Part shown: positions 51,534 to 60,854 of the stretch, one piece after another
Position numbering within the stretch: the first letter of the stretch is position 1
Layout of the letters: each line of letters opens with the position of its first letter
Assembly (NCBI GenBank): GCA_963815325.1
Contig: CAWFGG010000010.1
Span: 124,001-188,000, forward strand
Direction of reading: 5' to 3'
Length of the DNA stretch: 64,000 bases
From: JABDII01 sp963815325
GTDB lineage: Bacteria; Gemmatimonadota; Gemmatimonadetes; Gemmatimonadales; GWC2-71-9
Made by a program: the position numbers and the translations under genes
The notes under the pieces: model-generated
Told to the model about the DNA's origin: nothing
What the model saw: only the letters and a program-made list of their open reading frames with translations
Databases searched by the model: none

Positions 51534-52770
51534 GACGTAATGCCTCCACCGGATCCATGCGTGCCGCTCGGTTGGCGGGGTAGATGCCGAAGACCAGCCC
51601 GATCCCGACGCTCACTCCCGTCGCCAGCACGGCGCTCCACAGCGGAACTTCGGCCGAAATCCCGAGCGTGCGCTTGAGCAGGGCGCCGGCCGAGAGGCCG
51701 AGGGCGATGCCGAGCAGCCCGCCGACCATCGTCAAGGTCGCCGCCTCGACCAGGAATTGCCACAAGATCTCCCGGCGGGTCGCGCCGACGGCCTTGCGGA
51801 TCCCGATTTCCCGGGTCCGGTCGGTCACCGAGACCATCATGATGGCCATTACCCCAATGCCGCCTACCAAGAGGGCCACGCTCGAGAGGGCGACCATGAT
51901 GAGGAAGAACACCGAGGTGAGGTCGTTGACAATTTCGAGGATCTGATCCTGCGAGATGAGGTCGAAGGTGTTGGGGATACCCGGCCGAAGCTGTCTGGCG
52001 CGGCGAAGCGCCACCGTCACCAGATCCTGCGCGCGGTCGGCCGGCACTCCCGGTTTCGGCCTGACCGCGATGAAGAGCGCGTTGGTCTCGTCGTAGCGGA
52101 ATTTGGCGCGCCGCGTTTCGTACGGGATGATCCCGGCGGTCTCCTGGCTCGGGAGGCTCGAAGATATTCTCCGGCTTCTGGTACACGCCGATCACCGTCA
52201 GCGGCGTGCCGCCAATCCGGATGACCTCGCCGAGCGGGTCGCTGCTGCCGAACAGCCGCTCGGCGGCCAGCGTCTCGAGTACCACCACCGTCGCGCCCCG
52301 CCAGCTCGGCGCGCGAGAAGAAGCGCCCGCGAAGGAGCGTGCCGCCCTGGATGTCCATGTAGCGGTCGTCCGCGGCGAATACGGTCATGATCTGGGTCCT
52401 GCACCCCGCGGTACTCCAGCCGCTCGAACAGCTGGATCCAGAGGCCGGCAGTAGCCGATCTCGTCGACACCCGCTCGACGGCCTCCAGATCGTCGCGGTC
52501 GAGCACCGGACGGATGCGGACCTCGTAGGGCAGGTTGTCGGGGTTGAGCGGTGTCTGGGAGAAGAACCGCATGACGTAGAAGGTCGTGGGACCGGCGACC
52601 TCGATGGTATTGAAGATCTGCGACCGCACGCCCTGGACGATCGACGCCATGGCCATCACGGTGGTGACCCCGATCACGACACCGAGGATGGTCAGCGCGG
52701 AGCGGAGCTTGTTGGTGCGCAGGGCGTCCAGCGCGATGCGGACGCCTTCGTCGAGGTTATGGAAGATCAT
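51526..52770 (-). pseudogene. MacB-type ABC permease, B type (three frameshifts)
   Basis: The start and end are clear: MIFHNLDEGVRIALDALRTNKLRSALTILGVVIGV and the conserved C-terminal RTREIGIRKAVGATRREILW ... GIYPANRAARMDPVEALRHE. In between the reading frame shifts three times (about 52440, 52310 and 52160), visible as PYEVRIRPVLDRDDLEAV, FAADDRYMDIQGGTLLRGRF and LFGSSDPLGEVIRIGGTPL in different frames. Removing three bases leaves exactly 413 codons, the length of the neighbours. The four predicted membrane segments of an FtsX/MacB permease are present. Likely a functional gene with sequence errors, but several breaks remain unproven. It is closest to the 54042 permease. Confidence 0.72.
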
Positions 52771-52773
52771 GGC

Positions 52774-54017
52774 CTATTCCCGCCGCAACGCCGTGATCGG
52801 GTCGAGCCGGGCGGCGCGGGTCGCGGGGTACACCCCGAATAGGATGCCGGTGCCGGCACCGAGCGCGAGCGCCACGGCCACGGACCAGAGGGTGATCCGG
52901 CCGGCAGGGGACTGACGGTGGACACCATGGTGGCGAGCCCCCAGCCGGCCAGCACCCCGAGCACGCCGCCGAGAGTCGACAGGGTGATGGCCTCGACCAG
53001 GAACTGGCGCCGGATGTCGGCTCGGGTGGCGCCCGAGCGACTTGCGGATGCCGATCTCGCGGGTCCGTTCGTTGACGCTCATCAGCATGATGTTCATGAT
53101 CACGATGCCGCCGACGACGATGCCGATGGCGACCACCGCGGGAATGACGGTGAAGAGGACCCGCGTCAGATTCCGCCAGAATTCGACCAAGGCGTCCGCT
53201 TTGTCCACGGTGAAATCGTTGTCCTCGCCTGGTCTGAGTCGGTGGACGAGGCGCATGGCCTCCTCGGCCCGGGACATCCCTGGGGCCACTTCCTCGGCTT
53301 CGTTCATTTTGACGGAAATGACCGTGGTCTTCCGTCGGCCGTAGATCGACTCGAAGGTCGACAGCGGCAAGAGGACGAAGCCGTCGAACGACTGGCCGAG
53401 CACACGCCCCTTCTTGGCGATCACGCCCTTCACCGTCAACTCGCGTCCCGCCACCCGGATCTTCCGTCCGATCGCCAGGGCGGGGTCGCCGAAGAGCTTG
53501 TCGGCGATATCGAAGCCCAAGGCGCACACATGGCGCCGTTCCCGAATGTCGGGGTCGGTGAGCGGTGTGCCGGCGGTAAACCGATAGTCCTGGACGATCT
53601 GATACGGCGGGGTGACGCCGAAGATGAGGACGTCCCCGACCCGCTGGTTGCGATATCGTACATCACTCGATGGAGTCGGCCATCCGGACTGCAGCGCCAC
53701 CGCGCGCGCCTCCGGGAGCGCCCGCCGACGGCGACGGCGTCGCGTCGGGTGATGCGGGGGCGGCGCTGGATGGCTCGCACCTGGTCGTCGTCGAGCAGCC
53801 CCACCGTGATGGGGGTGCGGCGCACCTGGAACGCGTTCGTGCCGATCACGGCGCCGGCGATGTTTTCCTTGACGTACGCGTTCATGCCCTGGATGATGGC
53901 GACGACGGCCACCAGGAATCCGACGGACACGATGATCCCGAGCAGGGTGAAGAACGAGCGGAGCTTATTGCTCAGGATGACTTGGAAGGCGAGACGCCAG
54001 GCTTCGAAGAAGGGCAT
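52774..54017 (-). pseudogene. MacB-type ABC permease, A type (at least three frameshifts)
   Basis: It begins MPFFEAWRLAFQVILSNKLRSFFTLLGIIVSVGFLVAV and ends LFGVYPATRAARLDPITALRRE, the N- and C-termini of MacB-type permeases. The periplasmic domain (SSDVRYRNQRVGDVLIFGVTP) and the second half (EFWRNLTRVLFTVIPAVVAIG) are in a second frame; the stretch after IRKSLG runs in another. Breaks lie near 53700, 53035 and 52915. Its length is two bases above 1242, so about 413 residues are expected. Similar to the permease of 55301-57241. Probably a sequence-error-damaged gene, not firmly proven. Confidence 0.7.
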
Positions 54018-54041
54018 GAGATGGTGAAGTTTGGCGCCGGG

Positions 54042-55283
54042 TCACTCGTATCGCAACGCCTCGATCGGGTCGAGCTTGGAGGCCCGATGCGCCGGGTAGA
54101 GCCCGAAGAACACGCCCGTGATGACGGAGGCGAACAGCGCCAGGGCGACGGACCAGAGTGGGATCACGGCTGGAATCGGCGTGAACTTGCGGACCGCCCC
54201 GGCAAGCAGCGCTCCCAAGCCCAGGCCGAACACGCCGCCCACCAGCGTGAGCGTGGCTGCCTCGACCAGGAACTGGAACATGATTTCCCGGCGGGTGGCG
54301 CCGAGCGCCTTGCGCACGCCGATCTCCCGGGTCCGCTCCGTGACCGAGATGAGCATGATGGCAACGACCCCGACGCCGCCGACCATGAGTGCCACAGCGG
54401 AGAGCGCGAACATCACGAAGAAGAAACCTTGCGTCACGTTGTTGAACGCTTCGAGAAAACGATCTTGGGTGACGACGGCGAAGTTGTTCTCGTCTTTCGG
54501 CTTGAGCCCGCGCGTACTCCGCATCGCCGAGATGACCTGATCCTGCGCCTCCAGCACGGTGGCCTCCTCGGTCGGCATCACGACGAGGTCCATCCAGCCT
54601 TTCCAGTATTCCGCCACTTTGGTGAAGGTGGTATGCGGCATGGCCAGGCGCGATTCGCCGCCGCCTCCGAACAGCGAGGCGGCCTCGACATGCAGGCCGA
54701 GCACCTCGAAGGGCTGTCCGAAGATCTTGATCCGTCTCCCGATGGGATCGAGGCCGGGGAAGAGGGTCTCGGCGAGTTTGTCGTTGATGATTGCCACCCG
54801 CGCGCTGCCGGCGTACTCGAGCTGGGTAAAGTTGCGGCCGGCCCGGATCTCGCCACCGGTCACGAAGACCCAACTGGGGCTAAACCCCGCAATGCTCACG
54901 CTGCTCAGGTTGACCGACCCGTAGGAGACCGGGCCTGAGGTCCCCTCCTGGACCGACACGTCACGGATCAAGGGCAGCTGTCGGAGCATGTCGGCTTCAT
55001 CGACCGTCATCCACGGATTCCGGCGCCATGGCGACAGCTCATCCGACCCGTCCGAGATCGTGATGCCCCCCGAGAAGTAGCGCGTCACGAAGAAGGTCTT
55101 GGGGCCGGCGGTTTCGAGCATCTCGGTCACGCTCGTGTTGATGCCGGTGATGGCCGAGGCCATGCCGATCACCACGGTGACCCCGATACCGATACCGAGA
55201 ATGGTCAGCGAAGCCCGCACCTTGTTGCTCCAGATCGAGGCGAGGGCGATCCCGACTCCTTCGAATATCCGGTAGAACGACAT
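54042..55283 (-). CDS. MacB-type ABC permease, B type
   Basis: An intact 413-residue permease. The start at 55283 (MSFYRIFEGVGIALASIWSNKVRASLTILGIGIGV) is supported by alignment with the other permeases; a longer frame continues to 55706 only by chance. TM1 is near residues 21-45, then a MacB_PCD periplasmic domain of about 230 residues (FGGGGESRLAMPHTTF), then three C-terminal helices (FFFVMFALSAVALMVGGVG, FLVEAATLTLVGGVFGLGLG, LALFASVITGVFFGLYPA) and the RTREIGVRKALGATRREIM coupling helix. It works with the ATPase and adaptor of the same operon in tripartite export. Confidence 0.92.
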   Translation of the reverse strand: MSFYRIFEGVGIALASIWSNKVRASLTILGIGIGVTVVIGMASAITGINTSVTEMLETAGPKTFFVTRYFSGGITISDGSDELSPWRRNPWMTVDEADMLRQLPLIRDVSVQEGTSGPVSYGSVNLSSVSIAGFSPSWVFVTGGEIRAGRNFTQLEYAGSARVAIINDKLAETLFPGLDPIGRRIKIFGQPFEVLGLHVEAASLFGGGGESRLAMPHTTFTKVAEYWKGWMDLVVMPTEEATVLEAQDQVISAMRSTRGLKPKDENNFAVVTQDRFLEAFNNVTQGFFFVMFALSAVALMVGGVGVVAIMLISVTERTREIGVRKALGATRREIMFQFLVEAATLTLVGGVFGLGLGALLAGAVRKFTPIPAVIPLWSVALALFASVITGVFFGLYPAHRASKLDPIEALRYE

Positions 55284-55300
55284 GGTTCCCTCGACCTCCT

Positions 55301-57241
55301 CTATTCCGCTCGCAGCGCCACGATGGGATCCAACCGTGCTGCCCGGTAGGCCGGGTAGACTCCGGCGACGATGCCTACGACCATCCCGAGGGTGACTCCC
55401 AGCACGATTGAAAACGGCGCCACGACCGCAGGAAGCGGACTCAACTCCCGGACGACGAACGCGAGCGCAATCCCCAGCACGATACCGAAAGTCGCGCCGA
55501 CGGTCGAGACCGTTGCGGCCTCGACCAGGAACTGGCTGAGAATGTCCGATCGTCTGGCGCCCAGCGCCTTCCGAATGCCGATTTCCCTGGTTCGCTCCGT
55601 CACCGACATCAGCATGATGTTCATGATGACGATGCCGCCCACGACCAGGCTGATCCCCACCAGGAGCGGCAAGCCGATCGAGAGGTACTGGGAGATTTTG
55701 TTCCACCCTTCGAGGGCGCCCTCGGCCGTCTGCAAATGAAAGTTGTTTTCTTGATCCGGCTTGAGCCGTCGCCGGCCTCGCATCAGCGCTTCGACCTCAT
55801 TCATCGCCACCAGCATGCTGGTGGGGTTGTCGGCCTTCACCAGCAACTCGTCGAGCACATTGATCGGGCAGATGAGCCGTCGGCCCTGCGAGGTGTAGGG
55901 CATGATGGCGAACTTGTCCATCGAGAGCCCGAACGCCGTGCCCTGCTTCTCCACTACCCCGACGACCCGGTATTGGAGCCCGCCGACGTTGACCGCCTTG
56001 CCGAGCGGATCCGCCCCTTCGAACAACCGTTCGGCCAGGAGGTCACCGATCACCAGCACGGGGCGAGCGGCACGCATCTCCTGGACCGTGAAGGTCCTTC
56101 CCGCGGCGATTGCGTAGTCCCGGATATTGAAGTACTGGGGCTCGGTCCCGATGAGATCGATATCCTTGGCGGTCTTGCCCCCGTACGAGATGCTCACGCG
56201 ATCCATGCAATACATGGAGGTCCGGACCGGTGTCTCGATGCGGGCGGCCACGTATTGGGCGTCGGCCACCGTGACCCGAGGCCGGCGGCGCCAGGAGAGC
56301 CATTCCTCGCGGGTGATGTTGCCGGTGGAAAAGCTGGGCTGCTGACGCAACTGGAACGCATTGGCCCCGATCAGTCGGTTGGCGATCCGATCTTCCATGT
56401 AGTTGTTCATGCCCGACACGATGGACCAAACCGCGATGAGGAACATCACGCCGATGAGCACGCCGATGAGCGAGAAGAAGCTCTTGAGCTTCTGGGCCCA
56501 GATCATCCGGAGTGCCATGCGGATGGCCTCGAGAAGACGCATCAGGCGGCAGCTCCTGGTCCGCTCGTCGCTCGCGATCCGGCCGTCGCGGAGCGTCACC
56601 ACGCGCAGGGCGTGCGCGGCGATGTCGAGTTCATGGGTCACGAGGATGATCGTCTGTCCCTCGGCATGGAGTCGGTGGAACACCTGCATGATCTCCTGAC
56701 TGGTCGCACTGTCGAGGTTGCCGGTCGGCTCATCGGCCAAGAGGATGGATGGCCGGCTCACCAGGCCGCGGGCGATGGCCACCCGTTGGCGCTGGCCGCC
56801 GGACAGCTCGTTGGGCCGGTGGTCCATCCGGTCGGCCAGGCCGACCCGCTCCAGGGCCTCGGTCGCGCGGAGCCGCCGTTCGCGGGACGAGTGACCGCCG
56901 TAGACCAACGGCAGCTCCACGTTGTGGAGTGCTGTGGCCCTGGGCAGCAGGTTGAAGGTCTGAAACACGAAGCCGATCTCGCGATTGCGCACCCGGGCCA
57001 GGGCCAGATCGCCCATGCGCGAGACCTCCTGCCCATTGAGCCAGTATTCCCCGCCGGTAGGGGAGTCGAGGCAGCCGATCAAGTTCAGCAGGGTCGACTT
57101 GCCCGATCCCGATGGGCCCATGATGGCGACGTACTCGTTGCGCCGGACGTCGAAGGTGACATCGCGAAGCGCGTGGATGCGCTCGGAGCCGAGCTGGTAT
57201 TCCCGGGACAGAGTTCGAGTCTGAATCACACAATCCCGCAT
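55301..57241 (-). CDS. MacB-type ATPase and permease in one reading frame
   Basis: The first 232 residues are an ABC ATPase: Walker A GPSGSGKSTLLNLIG, signature LSGGQRQRVAIARGL, Walker B ILLADEPTGNLDS, switch His in VTHELD. A 413-residue A-type permease follows, beginning MRLLEAIRMALRMIWAQKLKSFFSL. Unlike E. coli MacB the join has almost no linker (SDERTRSCRL). The permease ATG (56542) is preceded by C-TGATG, so removing a single base in the ATPase tail would end the ATPase at a TGA overlapping that ATG (699 bases, 232 aa) and leave the permease at 413 aa. The fusion may therefore be a sequence artefact. Confidence 0.9.
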   Translation of the reverse strand: MRDCVIQTRTLSREYQLGSERIHALRDVTFDVRRNEYVAIMGPSGSGKSTLLNLIGCLDSPTGGEYWLNGQEVSRMGDLALARVRNREIGFVFQTFNLLPRATALHNVELPLVYGGHSSRERRLRATEALERVGLADRMDHRPNELSGGQRQRVAIARGLVSRPSILLADEPTGNLDSATSQEIMQVFHRLHAEGQTIILVTHELDIAAHALRVVTLRDGRIASDERTRSCRLMRLLEAIRMALRMIWAQKLKSFFSLIGVLIGVMFLIAVWSIVSGMNNYMEDRIANRLIGANAFQLRQQPSFSTGNITREEWLSWRRRPRVTVADAQYVAARIETPVRTSMYCMDRVSISYGGKTAKDIDLIGTEPQYFNIRDYAIAAGRTFTVQEMRAARPVLVIGDLLAERLFEGADPLGKAVNVGGLQYRVVGVVEKQGTAFGLSMDKFAIMPYTSQGRRLICPINVLDELLVKADNPTSMLVAMNEVEALMRGRRRLKPDQENNFHLQTAEGALEGWNKISQYLSIGLPLLVGISLVVGGIVIMNIMLMSVTERTREIGIRKALGARRSDILSQFLVEAATVSTVGATFGIVLGIALAFVVRELSPLPAVVAPFSIVLGVTLGMVVGIVAGVYPAYRAARLDPIVALRAE

Positions 57242-57245
57242 GGAG

Positions 57246-58505
57246 TTACTCCGCGCTCTTGGCCGAGGCGGACTCGCGGACCTTGGTGCTGTCCTTCATG
57301 TCCCGGATCGCCTGATACGGTCCCGCGATGATGGTGTCTCCATCGCGCAGCCCCTCGAGGACCTCGAAGTGCTCCTCTCCCGCGACGCCAACCTTGACCG
57401 GTACGAATTGCGCCATGTCCTCACGGATCACGAAGGCACCCTCGGTGTCCTTCTTCTTGCCCGCGCCGGTGGTATCACGATCCACGGCTTCGTTTGGGAC
57501 CACCTCATGCTCCCGCACCGTCAACGCGATAATGGGGATACTCAGCACGTCGTCGCGGATGTCGGTGATGATTCGTGCCGTGCAGCTCAAGTCGGGACGA
57601 ATGTCCGGCGGCGGATTGGTCAAGGTGATCTCAACCTCGAAGTCCACCGCGCGGTCGGACGATCCGGCGGCCGTCTGGGTCGCCGTCAACAGGGCGCTGC
57701 TGCTGATCATGGTCACGGTGCCCACGAACGACGTGTCGGTGTAGGCATCAATCGTCACCTCGACCGAGTCGCCCAGCTCGAGCCGGATTACGTCGGTCTC
57801 GTCCACCTTGATGGTGGCCAAGATGACGGAGAGATCCGCGATGGTTGCCAGGAGTCCGGTCTCCCGGGAGAAGGTCCCCGGCACCGCGACCTCCCCCTCC
57901 TCGACGGCCAGCCGAACGACCCGCCCGTCCATCGGCGCGGTAAGCCTGGTCTTGGCCAGCTGATCGCGCGATTCACGCAGGCTGGCACGGTGCTGTTCAA
58001 CCTGGGCACGGCTGGCGTTGTAATTGGCCTGGGCGACATCAAACGAGGTCTGGGCCAGTTCCACGTCCTCGTCGGAGATCAGCGTATTGCCCGCCTCCTC
58101 GAGCCTGCGGGCTCGTTCGAGTGCCCGCTCGGCCTGGTCCAAGTTCGCCTTGGACTGCACCAGCGCCGCTTGCCCCGACGCCAACAGCGCCTCAGTCCGG
58201 GCGACCGCCGCCTCGTATTGCGACGGGTCGATCTGGATCAAGAAGTCACCTTTCTTGACGACATCGCCTTCCCGGACGCCGATGCGGGTGATCCGGCCGG
58301 TGATGTCGGCGCTGATGTCGACCTTGGTCTTGGCTTCGATGTTTCCGCTGGCAGTCACGGTAGCGACGAGGTTTCGCTTCTCAACTTTCTCGTAGCGAAC
58401 CTCGATTCCCCGGCTGCCGCGTTTGGCGGCGCTCAGGGCGAAGATACCGCCCACAACGACCAGCAGGACGATGCCGATAATTCCCAGCTTGGCGCGACGG
58501 GACAT
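57246..58505 (-). CDS. MacA/HlyD-like periplasmic adaptor protein
   Basis: The 419-residue membrane fusion protein starts at the ATG at 58505, with GAGGAA upstream and an N-terminal anchor (AKLGIIGIVLLVVVGGIFAL). A lipoyl/barrel-sandwich half (VSGN-like ASGNIEAKTKVDISADITGRI, VREGDVVKKGDFLIQIDPSQYE) flanks an alpha-hairpin coiled coil (ARTEALLASGQAALVQSKANLDQAERALERAR). The beta-barrel domain and membrane-proximal domain complete the protein. It bridges the ATPase/permease and TolC. It is 10 bases after tolC and 4 before the ATPase. Confidence 0.9.
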   Translation of the reverse strand: MSRRAKLGIIGIVLLVVVGGIFALSAAKRGSRGIEVRYEKVEKRNLVATVTASGNIEAKTKVDISADITGRITRIGVREGDVVKKGDFLIQIDPSQYEAAVARTEALLASGQAALVQSKANLDQAERALERARRLEEAGNTLISDEDVELAQTSFDVAQANYNASRAQVEQHRASLRESRDQLAKTRLTAPMDGRVVRLAVEEGEVAVPGTFSRETGLLATIADLSVILATIKVDETDVIRLELGDSVEVTIDAYTDTSFVGTVTMISSSALLTATQTAAGSSDRAVDFEVEITLTNPPPDIRPDLSCTARIITDIRDDVLSIPIIALTVREHEVVPNEAVDRDTTGAGKKKDTEGAFVIREDMAQFVPVKVGVAGEEHFEVLEGLRDGDTIIAGPYQAIRDMKDSTKVRESASAKSAE

Positions 58506-58515
58506 GATGTTCCTC

Positions 58516-60054
58516 TTAGCGGAGCGGCCGTCCCACCGCTGCTTCAAGCGCGGCGAGGGCCCGGTGGTAAGCGTACACGGCGTTCACGTAGTCTCCTTCG
58601 GCTCGCTGCACGGCGTTCTGCGCGTCGGACAGCTCGAGCGAGGTCCCGCTGCCGAGTCGGTAGCGATCCTGGGCCAGCCTGAGCTGCTCCCGCCCGGCGA
58701 CGCGGCTCTTCTCCTGAACCGCGATGGCTTGGTACGCGGTCTTCAAGGCAAGGAACCTGGTATTGACCTGGGCGCGAACCTGCAGCGCGCCGGCCCGGAG
58801 ACTCTCGTCGGCATCTTGCTGGGCCGCCTTGGCCTGCGACAGCTGCAGCGACCGGCCGAACCCGGTGAAGATGGGGAGTGAGATCGAGATGCTGGCCTGG
58901 AACGGCTGGGCCGTAAAATCGAACGGAAAGACGTTGTTTGCATCCACGATTTGTTGCTGGAGCGCCGGGTCCAACGCCGTGCCACCGGCATTGAGCCCCG
59001 AGGCGACATTGCAGTCGGGCACCGTGCCCGCCGGGTGCGGCGACGTGAGCCGGGTCAGGATGTCGTTTTGGTACTGGCAATCGGCCGCCGCGCCTCGAGC
59101 GCCCAGCAGGGTCGATTGAATGAGCGCATTGCGATCGGTCAACTCCTGGGAGAACCCGCTCCAGCCGGCCTGGGCAAACAGGGACGGCAGGAAAGCCGAC
59201 TTGGCCGATCGGACCGACCAGGCCGCCGCCCGCTCACGTGCTTCCAGAGCGCGAAGCGCCGGGTTCTGTTCCCCGGCGATCTCCAGGAGTTCGTCCAGCC
59301 GGTACTCCGGCGGAACCACGGGAAACGGATCCGTCACCCCGACCTGGTCGACCGGCACGGGAGGTGTGACGCCCATCCGTCGAAACAGCTCGATCTTGGC
59401 GGCATTCTCGCTTTGAATATTCTGGAGCAGCGCCACCTCGGACTGACCCTGGGTCACCTCCGCTTGGCGAACGTCCAACAGGGTCGCCTGTCCCACCGCA
59501 AGTCTCGCCTGCGCCAGCTCCAGGAATACGCGATTGCGCGCGACCTGCTGCCGCGCCACCTCGACCTGGGCGGCTGCCTGAAGCGCCGCGAGGTACTGAT
59601 CCGTGATGTCGTTCTCGAGCATCACCCCGGCGTTGTTGATGTCCTCCTCGACCGCACGGCGGTTGGCCTTCTGAAGCCCGGGGCCGGAAATGACGCTGCC
59701 GTCGAGCTGCCACTGAAGTCCCACCGTGTAGCTCGAGCTCAGAATCGAGGGCGTCGCGTTCGTGAGATTGCCGCCGAATCGTGAGGAGCCCGTCCCGGTG
59801 TATCCGATGCCGCTCGAAACGCTGGCTGAAGGCAGGAAGCTGCCCCAGGCATTCCGGACCGCCCAGGAGGCGGGCGAGGCATCATTCAACACCTGCCGGT
59901 AGCCTGGGCTGTTCGCGCGGGCTTCTGCCATGGCCTCGGCCAGGGTAAGGGTGGCCAGGACCGGAGGACGCTCCGGGATGACCAGGGTATCCTGGGCGAG
60001 GGCCCCTCCGGGCAATGCGATGACGAGGGCAAACGAGAGCTGCCAGCGGCGCAT
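58516..60054 (-). CDS. TolC-family outer-membrane efflux protein
   Basis: The 512-residue protein has a signal peptide (LSFALVIALPGGALAQ) and two tandem TolC repeats, each with the LxEAxxxA... helix start (LTLAEAMAEARANSPGYRQVL, LDELLEIAGEQNPALRALEA). A cysteine-bearing loop (ADCQYQNDIL, VPDCNVASG) in the second half may form a disulphide on the surface. The C-terminal YRLGSGTSLELSDAQNAVQRAEGDYVNAVY is characteristic. It is the first gene of the exporter operon, with AGGGGA as its ribosome-binding site, after a 149-base gap that holds only weak hairpins. Confidence 0.9.
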   Translation of the reverse strand: MRRWQLSFALVIALPGGALAQDTLVIPERPPVLATLTLAEAMAEARANSPGYRQVLNDASPASWAVRNAWGSFLPSASVSSGIGYTGTGSSRFGGNLTNATPSILSSSYTVGLQWQLDGSVISGPGLQKANRRAVEEDINNAGVMLENDITDQYLAALQAAAQVEVARQQVARNRVFLELAQARLAVGQATLLDVRQAEVTQGQSEVALLQNIQSENAAKIELFRRMGVTPPVPVDQVGVTDPFPVVPPEYRLDELLEIAGEQNPALRALEARERAAAWSVRSAKSAFLPSLFAQAGWSGFSQELTDRNALIQSTLLGARGAAADCQYQNDILTRLTSPHPAGTVPDCNVASGLNAGGTALDPALQQQIVDANNVFPFDFTAQPFQASISISLPIFTGFGRSLQLSQAKAAQQDADESLRAGALQVRAQVNTRFLALKTAYQAIAVQEKSRVAGREQLRLAQDRYRLGSGTSLELSDAQNAVQRAEGDYVNAVYAYHRALAALEAAVGRPLR

Positions 60055-60203
60055 GGATCGGGTTCCCCTAGGTGGGTGGATGCTCGGTGAGCCACCGACT
60101 CATACGGTCCAATTCCGACCCAGGTTTCACCTTGGGACACGCAACGGCGCTGGTTTGGCCGAGCCGGGGCTCGAGGAAGGTAGTGATCCCGACGATGGTC
60201 GGG

Positions 60204-60854
60204 CTAATCGGGCCGTCGGACCACGGAAATACCATTGGGCAGGTCCAACCGCTCCAGGTGATCCGCCGCGTCGAGCGTGACCGTGCCGGTGAGACCCCCG
60301 CTCAGCTGGACGATCGTTTCGGTGGGACGGCTCCCCGGGAGGCGGGTTGCGGTAAAGCCGATTCTGGCTCCGGTCTGGGGAAAGACTGCGGTGAGGCTCG
60401 AGCCCCCGGGTGTCGCCAGGTCGGCGATGGCGGTGTACAGCACGAAGACGCTGTCCGTGAGGAGCACCATGGAAGAAGTGGCGGGCCATTGGCGGGCCGC
60501 CTCCATATGCTCGCCTAGACTGCGTACCGTCAGGCGCCCTCCATCGGTCGCGGCGAGAATGCGCCGCGTAGCCGAAGTCGGAGGAAGGTCATACTGGAAC
60601 GCGGCGATGGAGCCGGCAGGCGTGCGCTGAAGCACGGCAAGGAACGTCCGCACCGAGTCGCCACTCCTGAATCGTGCGGTGGAGGTGAGGGTCGTGCCGG
60701 GTTCGTCACCGCGGCCCCGACCCTGGCGGAGGACGAATTGCTCACGCCCAACCTCACGGCCGTCCTGCCGGATCGACAAGGTGCCTTGGTCGAGGGCTTG
60801 AGCCGCGGCCGTCCCCGCAGGGACGGCGAGGAGGAGCAGCAACACTACGATCAT
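60204..60854 (-). CDS. Secreted hypothetical protein (216 aa)
   Basis: The ATG at 60854 overlaps the creatininase-family stop (ATGA), so the two are coupled; the frame extends further upstream but this start gives a proper signal peptide (MIVVLLLLLAVPAGTAAAQA). The mature part has beta-strand repeats (GTLSIRQDGREVGREQFVLR, TTLTSTARFRSGDSVRTFL) and LTGTVTLDAADHLERLDLPNG, resembling periplasmic lipid- or ligand-binding DUFs, but no named family is recognised. No cysteines or catalytic motif. Confidence 0.6.
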   Translation of the reverse strand: MIVVLLLLLAVPAGTAAAQALDQGTLSIRQDGREVGREQFVLRQGRGRGDEPGTTLTSTARFRSGDSVRTFLAVLQRTPAGSIAAFQYDLPPTSATRRILAATDGGRLTVRSLGEHMEAARQWPATSSMVLLTDSVFVLYTAIADLATPGGSSLTAVFPQTGARIGFTATRLPGSRPTETIVQLSGGLTGTVTLDAADHLERLDLPNGISVVRRPD

